Positions 18,924-32,953 of a DNA stretch of 64,000 nucleotides are shown one piece after another (positions within the stretch are counted from its first letter, which is position 1; every line of letters starts with the position of its first letter). The notes beneath the pieces are model-generated. The model had not been told where the DNA came from. It made no database searches and worked only from the letters and a program-made list of their open reading frames with translations. Source of the DNA: Roseateles chitinivorans (lineage in GTDB: Bacteria > Pseudomonadota > Gammaproteobacteria > Burkholderiales > Burkholderiaceae_C); the NCBI RefSeq assembly GCF_002761755.1, contig NZ_PEOG01000020.1, forward strand, positions 1-64,000. Direction: 5' to 3'. The translations under genes were made by a program, and so were the position numbers.

Positions 18924-19193
18924 TCAGCGGCGCAGCGGGACGAAGACCTCGTCCGGCTTGACCATGCCCAGTTCCATGCGGGCCTTTTCCTCGACCATCT
19001 CGAGGCCTTCGCGCAGGTCGAGCAGCTCGGCCTGCAGTTGCGCATTGCGCGCACGGGCCTTCTCGTTGGCCTCGGCCTGCTCGCGCAGCTCGGCGCGCAG
19101 CTGGACGCCACGGGCCAGACCGCCCTTGCCGAACCAGAGCTGGGCCTGGATGGCGACAAGGAAGGCGGTGAGGACGATGGCCAGGGCTTTCAC
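18924..19193 (-). CDS. ftsB: cell division protein FtsB
   Basis: An 89-residue bitopic protein of the divisome that forms the FtsQBL complex. It shows one N-terminal helix (LAIVLTAFLVAIQAQLWFG), a coiled coil over roughly residues 28-65 and the conserved end RMELGMVKPDEVFV. The start is GTG at 19193: no ATG stands in a suitable place, since the only longer frame runs back through the eno terminator. It follows eno on the same strand, as in many proteobacteria, but a strong terminator lies between them. Confidence 0.9.
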   Translation of the reverse strand: MKALAIVLTAFLVAIQAQLWFGKGGLARGVQLRAELREQAEANEKARARNAQLQAELLDLREGLEMVEEKARMELGMVKPDEVFVPLRR

Positions 19194-19296
19194 AGGCCGC
19201 GAGTGTAGCCGCCTCGCACGACGGCACGTGCCCAGGGCGCCCGCACGAGCCCCGGATTCACGGGGATCCGTGGCGTTCCCGACGCATCCGGCAACG

Positions 19297-19324
19297 AAAA
19301 AGGGCGAGCCCGATGGACTCGCCC
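19297..19324 (-). terminator. Rho-independent terminator of eno
   Basis: On the minus strand a 7-bp stem GGGCGAG/CTCGCCC with a 9-nt loop is followed directly by TTTTT. It lies 44 bases after the eno stop codon and before ftsB, so ftsB must rely on read-through or on a promoter within 19194-19296. Confidence 0.8.
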
Positions 19325-19367
19325 CTTGGGTGGCCGACCCTCGACGGGGCGGCGTCCGCGCCAATGC

Positions 19368-21159
<1,792 letters not shown>

Positions 21160-21210
21160 GGGCGGGGTCTCGGTCGTTGAGGACGGTCGGGGCGACGCGG
21201 GCCGGAGCGT

Positions 21211-23814
<2,604 letters not shown>

Positions 23815-26415
23815 TCAGGCGCGGGTCGCGGCCAGCGTCTTGAGCTGGTAGAGCGCGGCGAGCGCCTCGCGCGGGCTGAGCGCGTCGGGGTCCAGGTCCC
23901 GCAGCGCGTCGAGCAGCTCGGACGGTTCCGCGGCCGCCGTGCCCGGCGCCGGCTCGGGCGGCGGGGCGAACAGGTCGATCTGCGTCTCGCCCTCGGTGGC
24001 GCGAGCCTCCAGGGCTTCGAGCGCGGCGCGGGCCTGCCGCACCACCGGCGACGGCATGCCCGCCAGCCGCGCGACCTGCACGCCGTAGCTGCGACTGGCC
24101 GGGCCGGGCTGGATCTCGTGCAGGAAGACGATGTCCTCGCCGCTCTCGACCGCCGACACATGCATGTTGACCGCCTGCGGGTGCTTGGCCGGGAATTCGG
24201 TCAGCTCGAAATAGTGGGTCGCGAACAGGGTGAACGCCCGGCACTTGTCGTGCAGGTGAGTCGCGATCGCGCCGGCCAGCGCCAGGCCGTCGAAGGTCGA
24301 GGTGCCGCGGCCGATCTCGTCCATCAGCACCAGCGACTGCTCCGAGGCGGCGTGCAGGATCGCGGCGGCCTCGGTCATCTCCAGCATGAAGGTCGACTGC
24401 GCATTGGCCAGGTCGTCCGCCGCCCCGATGCGGGTGTGGATCGCATCGATGGGTCCCAGCCGGCAGGCGGTGGCCGGCACATAGGCACCGATGGCCGCCA
24501 GCAGCGCGATCAGCGCGACCTGCCGCATGAAGGTGCTCTTGCCGCCCATGTTCGGGCCGGTGATGACCAGCAGCTTGGTGCGGGCGTCGAGTCGGCAGTC
24601 GTTGGCCATGAACTCGCCGGCGCCGGTCTCGCGCAGACGCGCCTCGACGACCGGATGACGACCGCCCTGGATGTCGATGCAGGGATGCGAGACGAACTCG
24701 GGGCGGCACCAGTTCAGCGTGGCGGCGCGCTCGGCCAGTCCGGCGAGCACGTCCAGCGCGGCGAGCGAGCGCGCCAGCCGGCCCAGCGCCTGCATTTCCT
24801 CGGACAGCTGGTCGATGACCAGCTCGTACAGCATCTTCTCGCGCGCCAGCGCGCGCTCGTTCGCCGACAGCGCCTTGTCCTCGAAGGCCTTGAGTTCCGG
24901 CGTGATGAAGCGCTCGGCGTTCTTCAGCGTCTGGCGGCGGGTGTAGTCGGCCGGGATTTTCTCCAAGCCGCTGTTGGTGACCTCGATGTAGAAGCCATGC
25001 ACCTTGTTGTACTGGACCCGCAGGTTGGCAATGCCGGTGCGGGCGCGTTCGCGGGTCTCCAGCGCGATCAGGAAATCATCGCAGTTGGTCTGGACGGCGC
25101 GCAGGTCGTCGAGCTCCTCGTCGAAGCCCTTGGCGATGACGCCGCCTTCGCGGATCAGCGCGGCCGGTTCCTCGGCGATGGCCCGTGTCAGCAACTCGGC
25201 GATGTGCGGCGAAGCGCGCAGGCCCTCGGCCAACTGATCCAGCAGCGCGGCGCCGGAGGGCACCGTCTGCGCCAGTTCCGGCAGGATCTGCAGCGTGGCG
25301 CGCAGGCCGGCCAGTTCGCGCGGACGCACCTGGCGCAGCGCGATGCGCGCGGCGATGCGCTCGACGTCGGAGACCTGCCGCAGCGCCTCGCGCAGCGGTT
25401 CGAAGCCGGTCGTCAGCAGCTCGGCGATCGCGTCCTGGCGCTCGCGGGCCGTGGCGCGCTCGCGCTGGGGATGCAGCAGCCAGTGACGCAGCGCGCGGCT
25501 GCCCATGCCGGTGCGGCAGGTATCCAGCAGCGACAGCAGGGTCGGCGAGGTTTCGCCGCGCAGCGTCTGCGTCAGCTCGAGGTTGCGCTGGGTGGCGGGG
25601 GGCAGGTCCAGCAGGTCGGTCGCCCGCAGCACCTGCAGCCGCTTCACATGCGTCAGCGCGCGACTGCCCTGGGTGCTCTCGGCATAGGCCAGCAGGCAGG
25701 AGGCGGCCGCATGCGCGGCGGGCAGGTCCTGGGCGTTCAGGCCTTGCAGGCTGGCCACGCCGAGCTGCGTGCAGAGCTTGCGCAGGCCGAGCGCGGCGTC
25801 GAAGTGCCAGGCCTGGCGATTGGTGATTGGCAGCCGCGCGGCGAGCACCGCCTGCGGATGCTTCTCGCGGTCGACCAGCACTTCGGCCGGCGACAGGCGC
25901 GCCAGCCAAGCGCCGAGTTCGCGCTCGCCGCATTGCGCCAGGCCGATCTCGCCTTGCGTCATCGACAGCCAGGCCAGGCCGATGGTCTTGCCCTGCGTCG
26001 AGAGCGACAGCAGGATCGCGTCCTGCTTGTCGGCCAGCAGTTCCGAATCGGTGATGGTGCCGGGCGTGACGACGCGCACCACCTTGCGCTCGACCGGCCC
26101 CTTGGTCGCGCCGACCTCGCCGACCTGCTCGGCGATCGCCACCGATTCGCCGAGCCGGATCAGCTTGCCCAGGTAGGACTCGAGCGCATGGACCGGCACG
26201 CCGGCCATGACGACCGGCTCGCCACCGCTCTGGCCCCGCGTGGTGAGCGTGACGTCCAGCAGCGCGTTGGCCTTGCGGGCGTCGTCGAAGAAGACCTCGT
26301 AGAAGTCCCCCATGCGATAGAAGACCAGCGTGTCGGGATGGTCGGCCTTGATGCGGAAGTACTGTTGCATCATCGGCGTGTGCTGGCTGAAATCGTCGGT
26401 CGCGGCGCTGCTCAT
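23815..26415 (-). CDS. mutS: DNA mismatch repair protein MutS
   Basis: Recognises mismatches and starts repair. The 866-residue protein is full length: mismatch-binding domain with the Phe-X-Glu region ([14 protein letters not shown]), connector, lever, clamp, and ATPase with Walker [14 protein letters not shown], Walker [17 protein letters not shown] and [11 protein letters not shown]. The start [19 protein letters not shown] has the conserved HTPMMQQY a few residues in. The C-terminus carries the usual dimerisation helix ([20 protein letters not shown]). Confidence 0.98.
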   Translation of the reverse strand: MSSAATDDFSQHTPMMQQYFRIKADHPDTLVFYRMGDFYEVFFDDARKANALLDVTLTTRGQSGGEPVVMAGVPVHALESYLGKLIRLGESVAIAEQVGEVGATKGPVERKVVRVVTPGTITDSELLADKQDAILLSLSTQGKTIGLAWLSMTQGEIGLAQCGERELGAWLARLSPAEVLVDREKHPQAVLAARLPITNRQAWHFDAALGLRKLCTQLGVASLQGLNAQDLPAAHAAASCLLAYAESTQGSRALTHVKRLQVLRATDLLDLPPATQRNLELTQTLRGETSPTLLSLLDTCRTGMGSRALRHWLLHPQRERATARERQDAIAELLTTGFEPLREALRQVSDVERIAARIALRQVRPRELAGLRATLQILPELAQTVPSGAALLDQLAEGLRASPHIAELLTRAIAEEPAALIREGGVIAKGFDEELDDLRAVQTNCDDFLIALETRERARTGIANLRVQYNKVHGFYIEVTNSGLEKIPADYTRRQTLKNAERFITPELKAFEDKALSANERALAREKMLYELVIDQLSEEMQALGRLARSLAALDVLAGLAERAATLNWCRPEFVSHPCIDIQGGRHPVVEARLRETGAGEFMANDCRLDARTKLLVITGPNMGGKSTFMRQVALIALLAAIGAYVPATACRLGPIDAIHTRIGAADDLANAQSTFMLEMTEAAAILHAASEQSLVLMDEIGRGTSTFDGLALAGAIATHLHDKCRAFTLFATHYFELTEFPAKHPQAVNMHVSAVESGEDIVFLHEIQPGPASRSYGVQVARLAGMPSPVVRQARAALEALEARATEGETQIDLFAPPPEPAPGTAAAEPSELLDALRDLDPDALSPREALAALYQLKTLAATRA

Positions 26416-26570
26416 CGGAGGAGGGAAATGGACAACGCCCTCGGTCGGAGGGCGTCGCGGTGGGTGGCTGGGAAGGGAGTGTAGGGCATGGCCGGACGCG
26501 GCGAGATGCAGGCGTCCATGCTAGGCCCGGCCGCGGCGGCGCGGCCTCGTCCACTTGCGCCAAAAGCGAC

Positions 26571-26593
26571 AAAGCCCTCCAGGGGAGGGCTTT
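26571..26593 (-). terminator. strong hairpin after suhB
   Basis: A perfect 10-bp stem (AAAGCCCTCC/GGAGGGCTTT) with a 3-nt loop, 48 bases beyond the suhB stop on the minus strand. The sequence after it on that strand is TTTGTCGCTTTTGG after the stem's own Ts, so termination is plausible. The stem also reads on the plus strand. Confidence 0.65.
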
Positions 26594-26641
26594 GCTGGGA
26601 CGGCGTCAGGAACGCCGCGGCGGCCGTTCAGGCCGATGGCA

Positions 26642-27601
26642 TCAGGCTTCCGCGCTGTCGTCGCTCTTCTTGATCCGCACCGGGCCCCGCTTCTTGGGGG
26701 CTTCGCCTTCCGCGGCGGCCTTCTTCCGGGGGGCGGGCTTGTCGGCCGGTGTCTCGGCGGCGGCCGCGTCGGCGTCCAGCTCGTCCTGCGAGATGACGCG
26801 GGAGTAGGGCGCCAGGATCTGCACCAGCGGACCGTAGATGCGCGGCGTGCCGGCGACGATCTCGCGCTGGTGCAGGAAGTCCGGCTCACCGGTGAAGTTG
26901 CCTACCAGGCCACCGGCCTCGGTGATGATCAGCGAGCCTGCGGCCACGTCCCAGGGGTTCAGGCCGGTCTCGAAGAAGCCGTCGTAGTGACCGGCCGCCA
27001 CGTAGCACAGGTCCAGCGCCGCCGCACCCGGGCGGCGCACGCCGGCCACCTGCTGGGAGACTTCCTCGAACATCTTCAGGTAGCGCTTGAAGTTGTCGCC
27101 CCGGCGGAACGGGAAGCCGGTGCCGATCAGCGCGTCGCTCATGCGGGTGCGCTTGGACACGCGGATGCGCTTGTCGTTGAGGAAGGCGCCGCGGCCGCGC
27201 GTCGCGTAGAACAGGTCGTTGCGGGTCGGGTCGTAGACGACGGCCTGTTGCACCACGCCGCGGTGGGCCAGCGCCACCGACACGCAATAGAAGGGCAGGC
27301 CGTGAATGAAGTTGGTGGTGCCGTCCAGCGGGTCGATGATCCACTGGAATTCCGAGTGCTTCGCGCCGTGTTCGCGGCCGGATTCTTCGGCCAGGATGCC
27401 GTGGTCGGGGTAGGCCTGCAGCAGCGTCTCGATGATCGCCTGCTCGGCGGCCTGGTCCACTTCGGTCACGAAGTCGTTGGGCGACTTGGTGTTGATCTTC
27501 AGGATGTCCAGGTCCAGCGACGCGCGGTTGATGATCGCGCCGGCGGTACGCGCCGCCTTGATGGCGACGTTGAGCATGGGATGGAGGGCGGCTTGCGTCA
27601 T
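26642..27601 (-). CDS. suhB: inositol-1-monophosphatase (SuhB family)
   Basis: Mg-dependent phosphatase; in enterobacteria SuhB is also part of rRNA antitermination. The 319-residue protein shows the metal motifs [25 protein letters not shown] and [17 protein letters not shown]. Beyond the normal end (near residue 268) it has a 50-residue Ala/Lys-rich tail ([20 protein letters not shown]), which is unusual and may bind nucleic acid. It diverges from trmJ, a conserved arrangement in proteobacteria. Confidence 0.92.
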   Translation of the reverse strand: MTQAALHPMLNVAIKAARTAGAIINRASLDLDILKINTKSPNDFVTEVDQAAEQAIIETLLQAYPDHGILAEESGREHGAKHSEFQWIIDPLDGTTNFIHGLPFYCVSVALAHRGVVQQAVVYDPTRNDLFYATRGRGAFLNDKRIRVSKRTRMSDALIGTGFPFRRGDNFKRYLKMFEEVSQQVAGVRRPGAAALDLCYVAAGHYDGFFETGLNPWDVAAGSLIITEAGGLVGNFTGEPDFLHQREIVAGTPRIYGPLVQILAPYSRVISQDELDADAAAAETPADKPAPRKKAAAEGEAPKKRGPVRIKKSDDSAEA

Positions 27602-27649
27602 GCGGGACGATTCCTGTGGAAGAAGTGGACTGGCGAAGGGAAAGAGCAA

Positions 27650-27683
27650 GCGCCGGACGTCGATGTCGACCAACGTCCGGCGC
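27650..27683. repeat. 11-bp inverted repeat in the suhB/trmJ divergent region
   Basis: GCGCCGGACGT and ACGTCCGGCGC are perfect inverted copies separated by 12 bases. The element lies in the 5' leader of suhB and just upstream of a GATAAT -10-like element facing trmJ. It may be an operator or an mRNA hairpin. Confidence 0.6.
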
Positions 27684-27723
27684 GGATAATGCGCGATTTT
27701 GGCACAGACTCGTGGTTTCCCCT

Positions 27724-28527
27724 ATGCCCTCGGCTGACTCCGGCCTGAACGCAACCGCCGTGGCGTCCGATCCGACACGCTTCGTGCTGATCGAGACCAG
27801 CCATCCTGGCAATGTCGGCTCGACCGCCCGGGCGATGAAGGTGATGGGCTTCCGGGACCTGGTCCTGGTGCGCCCGCGCTTTGCGGACGTGCTCAGCCAG
27901 GAGGAGACCGTCGCGATGGCCAGCGGCGCCGCCGACATCCTCGCCCGCGCCCGCATCGTCGACCGGCTGGAGGAGGCGCTGGACGGCTGCACCTTCGTCT
28001 GCGCCACCGCGATGACGCCGCGCGATTTCGGTCCGCCGACCCACCGGCCGCGGGAGCTCTTCGCACGGCTCGCCGACCCCGCCGGCGTCGCCCATCGGGT
28101 GGCCTTCCTCTTCGGGTCCGAGCGCTACGGCATGAGCAACGAGGACGTCTATCGCGCGCATGCGGTGCTGTCGATCCCGACCCATCCCGACTACGGCTCG
28201 CTGAACCTGGCCCAGGCCGTGCAGCTGCTGGCCTACGACTGGCGCCAGGCGCTCGGCGGCTACCAGGTCGCGGCCCGCACCGCCGACCCGCAACTGGCCG
28301 ACGCGCGGGCGGTGCAGGGCCTGCTCGCCCATCTCGAAGGCAGCCTGGTTCACCTGGGCTACCTGGATCCCGCGGCGCCGAAGAAGCTGATGCCGCGGCT
28401 GAACCAGCTCTTCAACCGCGCCGGGCTGACGCAGGAAGAGGTCCACATCCTGCGCGGCATCGCCCGCGCGATCGAGAAGACCCGTCCCGCGGTGGACACG
28501 CCTCCCGCGCTCGGGGGGGACGAGTAG
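27724..28527 (+). CDS. trmJ: tRNA (Cm32/Um32) methyltransferase TrmJ
   Basis: SPOUT-class 2'-O-methyltransferase acting on position 32 of tRNAs. The 267-residue protein shows the start motif VLIETSHPGNVGSTARAMK, the SAM-knot segments VAFLFGSERYGMSNED and PTHPDYGSLNLAQAVQLLAYD, and the C-terminal helical extension. The ATG at 27724 gives the expected 17-residue pre-domain tail. It is followed by cysE with 111 bp between, as in many gammaproteobacteria and betaproteobacteria. Confidence 0.92.
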   Translation: MPSADSGLNATAVASDPTRFVLIETSHPGNVGSTARAMKVMGFRDLVLVRPRFADVLSQEETVAMASGAADILARARIVDRLEEALDGCTFVCATAMTPRDFGPPTHRPRELFARLADPAGVAHRVAFLFGSERYGMSNEDVYRAHAVLSIPTHPDYGSLNLAQAVQLLAYDWRQALGGYQVAARTADPQLADARAVQGLLAHLEGSLVHLGYLDPAAPKKLMPRLNQLFNRAGLTQEEVHILRGIARAIEKTRPAVDTPPALGGDE

Positions 28528-28554
28528 CCCGACGCGCTTCCCCATAAGGCCTGA

Positions 28555-28577
28555 GGCGGGCAAGGTTGAGGCCCGCC
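28555..28577 (+). terminator. hairpin between trmJ and cysE
   Basis: A perfect 7-bp stem GGCGGGC/GCCCGCC with a 9-nt loop, 28 bases after trmJ and 62 before cysE. There is no T-tract, so it could be a weak terminator or a leader structure of cysE. Confidence 0.35.
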
Positions 28578-28638
28578 GCTAAACTGGCCGACCCTCATCA
28601 CCCGAGCTCCTCGCGGGCTCGCATCGGGTTCCCCCACC

Positions 28639-29406
28639 ATGTTCCAGCGTCTTCGCGAAGACATCGCCTGCATCCTCGAACGCGACCCCGCCGCCCGCTC
28701 GGCCTGGGAGGTGCTGACCTGTTACCCGGGTCTGCATGCGCTGATGGTGCATCGCTGCGCGCACTGGTTCTGGATCCGCGGTTTCCGGTGGCTGGGACGC
28801 TTCACCTCGCACCTCGGCCGCTTCCTGACCGGCATCGAGATCCACCCCGGCGCGACCATCGGCCGGCGTGTCTTCATCGATCACGGCATGGGCATCGTCA
28901 TCGGCGAGATGACCGAGATCCACGACGAGGTCACGATCTACCAGGGCGTGACCCTGGGCGGCACCTCGCTGGTGAAGGGGGCCAAGCGGCATCCGACGCT
29001 GGAGCGCGGCGTGATCGTCGGCGCCAACGCCTGCATCCTCGGCGGCTTCACCGTCGGCGAGGGCGCGCGGGTCGGATCCGGCGCGGTCGTGACCAAGCCG
29101 GTGCCGCCGGGCGCGACCGCCGTCGGCAATCCGGCCCGGATCATCGAAGCGAAGGTCGATGCGCAGCGCGAGGAGGCCGCGGCCCGCATGGGCTTCTCGG
29201 CCTATGGCGTGACGCAGGGCGACGACCCGGTCGCGCAGGCCATGAAGGGCCTGATCGACAACGCCGCCGGTCACGAGCACCAGATCGCGCTGCTGTGGCA
29301 GGCGATCGCGAAGCTGTCCGAGGAAGAGCGCCGCGACTGCGTGCCGCAAGGCGCGCAGCAGGGCGAGCACTTCGATGCGGCGGAGCTGACGCGGCTGGTG
29401 AAGTGA
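28639..29406 (+). CDS. cysE: serine O-acetyltransferase
   Basis: First committed step of cysteine synthesis: acetyl-CoA plus serine gives O-acetylserine. The 255-residue protein has the N-terminal helical domain ([20 protein letters not shown]), and the left-handed beta helix of hexapeptide repeats with the catalytic [12 protein letters not shown] and the acetyl-CoA loop [15 protein letters not shown]. The C-terminal 60 residues after the hexad domain are longer than in short SATs and do not end in the usual Ile used to bind CysK. Confidence 0.93.
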   Translation: MFQRLREDIACILERDPAARSAWEVLTCYPGLHALMVHRCAHWFWIRGFRWLGRFTSHLGRFLTGIEIHPGATIGRRVFIDHGMGIVIGEMTEIHDEVTIYQGVTLGGTSLVKGAKRHPTLERGVIVGANACILGGFTVGEGARVGSGAVVTKPVPPGATAVGNPARIIEAKVDAQREEAAARMGFSAYGVTQGDDPVAQAMKGLIDNAAGHEHQIALLWQAIAKLSEEERRDCVPQGAQQGEHFDAAELTRLVK

Positions 29407-29413
29407 CGGCGTG

Positions 29414-29436
29414 ACGCGGGCGAAGGCCCGCGTTTG
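29414..29436. terminator. bidirectional terminator between cysE and slyD
   Basis: An 8-bp stem (ACGCGGGC/GCCCGCGT) with a GAAG tetraloop, followed by TTT on the plus strand. It lies in the 38-bp gap between two convergent genes and probably serves both. Confidence 0.6.
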
Positions 29437-29444
29437 CGCGCCGC

Positions 29445-29948
29445 TCAGTGGTGATGGCCGTGATCGCCGTGGGCGTGGCCGTGCTCGATCTCTTCCTGCG
29501 TGGCGGCGCGCACGTCCTTGACCTTGACGCTGACCTTCAGGTGCTGGCCGGCCAGCGGGTGGTTGCCGTCCAGGTGCACGGTGTCACCCTTGATCTTCAC
29601 CACGGTGAAGACGTGGAAGCCGTCGTCCGCGGCCGGCTCTTCCTCGCCTTCCTTGGCCTGGCGGATCTGCAGCTGACCGCCGACCTTCACGCCGGGCGGG
29701 AAGTCCTTCTTCGGGATGGTGATCAGCAGGCTCTCGTCGCGTTCGCCGAAGCCGGTCTCGGGCGTCAGCTCGATGGTGGTGGCGAAGCCCTTCTCCTGGC
29801 CTTCCAGCGCCGTCTCGATGGCCGGCAGCGTGTTGCCGTAGCCGCCGATCAGCAGCGCCATCGGCTCGTCGGTCTTCTCGATGACCTGGCCGAGCTTGTT
29901 GGCGACCTTCAGCTCGACGGTGGCGATGGTGTCCTTGGTGATCTTCAT
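29445..29948 (-). CDS. slyD: FKBP-type peptidyl-prolyl isomerase SlyD
   Basis: A 167-residue prolyl isomerase and metallochaperone. The FKBP core has the inserted chaperone flap, with landmarks PMALLIGGYGNTLPAIETAL, GFGERDESL and DGNHPLAGQHLKV. The C-terminus is His-rich (HGHAHGDHGHHH), as in SlyD proteins that bind nickel. It converges on cysE. Confidence 0.93.
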   Translation of the reverse strand: MKITKDTIATVELKVANKLGQVIEKTDEPMALLIGGYGNTLPAIETALEGQEKGFATTIELTPETGFGERDESLLITIPKKDFPPGVKVGGQLQIRQAKEGEEEPAADDGFHVFTVVKIKGDTVHLDGNHPLAGQHLKVSVKVKDVRAATQEEIEHGHAHGDHGHHH

Positions 29949-30026
29949 GGGGTGTCGTTTCTCGTTGGGGCTTCTCGTGGAAGCGGTTGAAGCGTCGGCG
30001 GCGGTGGGAGGCGGCCGCCGTTGCGG

Positions 30027-30641
30027 TCAGGCGGGACGCGGCGGGCGTTGCGCGGTCTTGGGACGAAACGCGGCGCAGACCGCGTCGCGGGTTTCCAGAT
30101 AGGGGCCGCCGATCAGGTCGATGCAGTAAGGCACCGCGGCGAAGATGCCGCTGGCCGCGGCGTGGCCCGCCAGCGTCTCGGCGATCGCCTTGGGCTGGCC
30201 CGGCAGGTTGATGATCAGCGCGCGGCCGCGGATCACCGCGACCTGGCGGGAGAGGATGGCCGTGGGCACGAAGTGCAGCGAGATCTGTCGCATCTGCTCG
30301 CCGAAACCCGGCATCACCCGATCGGCGACGTCCATCGTCGCCTCGGGTGTGACGTCGCGGACCGCCGGACCGGTGCCGCCGGTGGTCAGCACCAGGTCGC
30401 AGCCGGCCGTGTCGACCAGGTCCCGCAGCGTGGCGGCGATCTGCTCGCGCTCGTCGGGGATCAGCCGCGGCTGGAACTCGATCGGATTGATCAGCGCCGA
30501 ACGCAGCCAGTCCTGCAGCGCGGGCAGGCCCTTGTCCTCATAGACGCCGCTGGAGGCGCGGTCGCTGATCGAGACGATGCCGATCCGCACCGTCTCCGGC
30601 GGCGGCAGCACGGCGGCGCCGACCGGCGCGGCGTCACTCAT
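30027..30641 (-). CDS. mog: molybdopterin adenylyltransferase Mog
   Basis: Activates molybdopterin by adenylation before molybdenum insertion. The 204-residue MoaB/Mog-fold protein shows IGIVSISDRASSGVYEDKG, the MPT-binding TTGGTGPAVRDVTPEAT and INLPGQPKAIAETL. It overlaps darP by 8 bp (ATG inside the darP end), so the two are translationally coupled. No other molybdenum gene is in the window. Confidence 0.92.
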   Translation of the reverse strand: MSDAAPVGAAVLPPPETVRIGIVSISDRASSGVYEDKGLPALQDWLRSALINPIEFQPRLIPDEREQIAATLRDLVDTAGCDLVLTTGGTGPAVRDVTPEATMDVADRVMPGFGEQMRQISLHFVPTAILSRQVAVIRGRALIINLPGQPKAIAETLAGHAAASGIFAAVPYCIDLIGGPYLETRDAVCAAFRPKTAQRPPRPA

Positions 30642-31248
30642 CGTCGCCCTCGCCGTGGCCGTCGCCGTCGTCAGCGTCGTCGTCCCGCGCTCCGCCCTTG
30701 GCGGCCAGCAGGTGCGACTTGATGAACTGGAACAGCTCGCGCCACGCGCGGCCGTTGCGCTGCTCGACCGCCTGCGCGCGGTCCTTGCGAGCGGCGCGGA
30801 TCAGGCTGCGCAGCTGCTGGACGTCGACCGCGTCGAAGCTGTCGATGAAGCCCTGCAGCGCGTTGTCATCCTCGACCAGCCGCTCGCGCCAGCGCTCGGC
30901 CTGGTGCAGCTCGAGCGAGTCCTGCGCGCGGCCCAGCTTGAACTCGGCGACGGCCTCGCGGATCGGCGCCGGGTCGACCTGGCGCATCAGCTTGCCGATC
31001 AGCTGCAGATGGCGCTTCTTGCCGCTGCGGGCGGTGCCGGCCACGATGCGGCGGCCTTCCTTGATCGCGTCCATCAGCGACTCCGGCAGGTCGAGTGCGG
31101 CCACGCGCTTCTCGGGCAGCGTCAGCAGTTCGGCGCCCAGCGCCTGCAGCGCGTCCATGTCGCGCTTGAGCTGGCTCTTGCTGGGGCGGTCGTCTTCGAA
31201 GTCGTCGAAGTCCGCGCGGTCGTCGTGGTCGTCGTGATCGGGGTGCAT
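30634..31248 (-). CDS. darP: ribosome biogenesis factor DarP (YjgA/DUF615)
   Basis: A 204-residue protein of the YjgA family, which associates with late pre-50S ribosomes. Core motifs are PSKSQLKRDMDALQALGAEL, KGARKRHLQ-like ARSGKKRHLQLIGKLMR, and DRAQAVEQRNGRAWRELFQF. Both termini are Asp/His-rich (DHDDHDDRADFDDFEDD and the DDDADDGDGHGEGDDE tail). It diverges from pmbA, a very conserved pairing. Confidence 0.92.
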   Translation of the reverse strand: MHPDHDDHDDRADFDDFEDDRPSKSQLKRDMDALQALGAELLTLPEKRVAALDLPESLMDAIKEGRRIVAGTARSGKKRHLQLIGKLMRQVDPAPIREAVAEFKLGRAQDSLELHQAERWRERLVEDDNALQGFIDSFDAVDVQQLRSLIRAARKDRAQAVEQRNGRAWRELFQFIKSHLLAAKGGARDDDADDGDGHGEGDDE

Positions 31249-31370
31249 GGGGGGAAGAAAGCGAGAAGCCCCGGCCGGAAGGGGCGGGGCACAGCGCCCG
31301 TATGATAGTCGCCACCCCGCCGCGGCCTCGGATCTCCCCAGGCCGCGCTGCTTTCACAGAGACCGCATTC

Positions 31371-32738
31371 ATGAGTCAAGCCGAGCAAGGATTCGCCTAC
31401 AGCCAGGACCATTTCCGCCAGTTGATCGAGGACGTCCTCGCCGAGGCCAAGCGCCTGGGCGCCAGCGACGCCGGCGCGGAAGTGTCCGAGGGCAGCGGCA
31501 TGTCGGTGTCCGTGCGGCGTGGCTCGCTCGAGAACGTCGAGCGCAACCGCGACAAGTCGCTGGGCATCTCGGTCTACCTGGGCCAGCGCAGAGGCAATGC
31601 CAGCACCTCGGACTTTTCGCCGCAGGCGCTGAGGGACACGGTCCGCGCCGCCTACGACATCGCCCGCTTCACCGCCGAGGACGAATTCGCCGGCCTGCCC
31701 GACGAGCAGGACCTGTCGCTGGACGAAGCCGCGCGACCGGCGCTGGACCTGTTCCATCCCTGGGCGATCACCGCCGAGCAGGCCGCCGAACTGGCGCTGC
31801 GCTGCGAGGACGCGGCGTTGAAGACGGATGCGCGCATCACCAATTCGGAAGGCGCGGCCGTCTCGGCGCAGCAGTCGCACTTCTTCTCCGGCAACTCGCG
31901 CGGCTTCCGCGGCGGCTACGCGAGCTCGCGGCATTCGGTCTCGGTGGCGCCGATCGCGGGCCGCGGTGCCGGCATGGAACGCGACGCCTGGTACAGCTCG
32001 ATGCGCGATGCGGCCGACCTGTCCTCGCCCGAATCGATCGGCCGTTACGCCGCCGAGCGAGCGCTGGCCCGTCTCAAGGGCCGCAAGGTCAAGACGGCGA
32101 ACGTGCCGGTGCTGTTCGAGGCGCCGGTCGCCGCCGGCCTGCTGGGCGCGCTGGTGCAGGCCACCAGCGGGGGCGCGCTCTACCGCCGCGCGAGCTTCCT
32201 GCTCGACAGCCTGGACCAGCAGGTCCTGGCGCCGCATGTGGAGGTGGTCGAGGACCCGCATGTGCTCAAGGGCAAGGGCAGCTCGCCCTTCGACGATGAA
32301 GGCGTGACGACCCGGGCCCGCACCGTGGTCGAGGCCGGCGTGCTCAAGGGCTACTTCCTGTCGACCTACTCGGCGCGCAAGCTGGGCCTGCGCACGACCG
32401 GGCATGCGGGCGGCTCGCACAACCTGACGATGCGCAGCAGGGCCACCGCGCCCGGCGACGATCTGCCGACGATGCTGCGCCGGCTGGGCACCGGCCTGTT
32501 CGTCACCGAGCTGATGGGCCAGGGCGTGAACTACGTGACCGGCGACTACTCGCGCGGCGCGAGCGGCTACTGGGTCGAGAACGGCGTGATCGCCCATCCG
32601 GTCCACGAGATCACCATCGCCGGCAACGTCAAGGAGATGTTCCAGCAGATCGTCGGCATCGGCGCCGATGTCTACACGCTGGGCAGCAAGACGGTGGGGT
32701 CGATCCTGATCGAGCGCATGAAGCTGGCCGGCGCCTGA
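31371..32738 (+). CDS. pmbA: metalloprotease subunit PmbA/TldE
   Basis: Subunit of the TldD/TldE protease that trims modified peptides and helps degrade CcdA-type antitoxins. The 455-residue protein shows the conserved STSDFSPQALRDTVRAAYDIARFT segment in part, GGLYRRASFLLDSL-like GALYRRASF, SPFDDEGV, and the ending ISIAGN-type EITIAGNVKEMFQQIVGIG. It lacks the zinc HEXXXH of TldD, as expected for TldE. ATG 31371 was chosen since upstream residues belong to the intergenic region. Confidence 0.93.
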   Translation: MSQAEQGFAYSQDHFRQLIEDVLAEAKRLGASDAGAEVSEGSGMSVSVRRGSLENVERNRDKSLGISVYLGQRRGNASTSDFSPQALRDTVRAAYDIARFTAEDEFAGLPDEQDLSLDEAARPALDLFHPWAITAEQAAELALRCEDAALKTDARITNSEGAAVSAQQSHFFSGNSRGFRGGYASSRHSVSVAPIAGRGAGMERDAWYSSMRDAADLSSPESIGRYAAERALARLKGRKVKTANVPVLFEAPVAAGLLGALVQATSGGALYRRASFLLDSLDQQVLAPHVEVVEDPHVLKGKGSSPFDDEGVTTRARTVVEAGVLKGYFLSTYSARKLGLRTTGHAGGSHNLTMRSRATAPGDDLPTMLRRLGTGLFVTELMGQGVNYVTGDYSRGASGYWVENGVIAHPVHEITIAGNVKEMFQQIVGIGADVYTLGSKTVGSILIERMKLAGA

Positions 32739-32790
32739 AGTGACCTGAAGTGATCTGAAGCGGCCCGAGCGGCTTCCTGGTTCCCCAATG

Positions 32791-32821
32791 AAGCGGCGCC
32801 CCGGCGCCGCTTCTGTTTTTT
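32791..32821 (+). terminator. Rho-independent terminator of pmbA
   Basis: A 9-10 bp stem (AAGCGGCGCC/GGCGCCGCTT) with a very short loop, then CTGTTTTTT, 52 bases after pmbA. Textbook form. Confidence 0.9.
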
Positions 32822-32953
32822 CGCGCGGCTGTCCTGGATCTCCCCCGGGCTTGTCAGGTTGACGCCAGCCCGGCGGTGGTTAATCCTGCGTTCGCCCAAG
32901 GCCGCCCCGGGAGGGCGGTCCATACCAACGAAAGCAGCGAAACAGGAGACTTC

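Noticed and set aside
27699..27716. Sigma-54-like TTGGCAC upstream of trmJ
   Set aside because: The -24 half matches but the bases 10 further on are TG, not GC, so the -12 element is missing.
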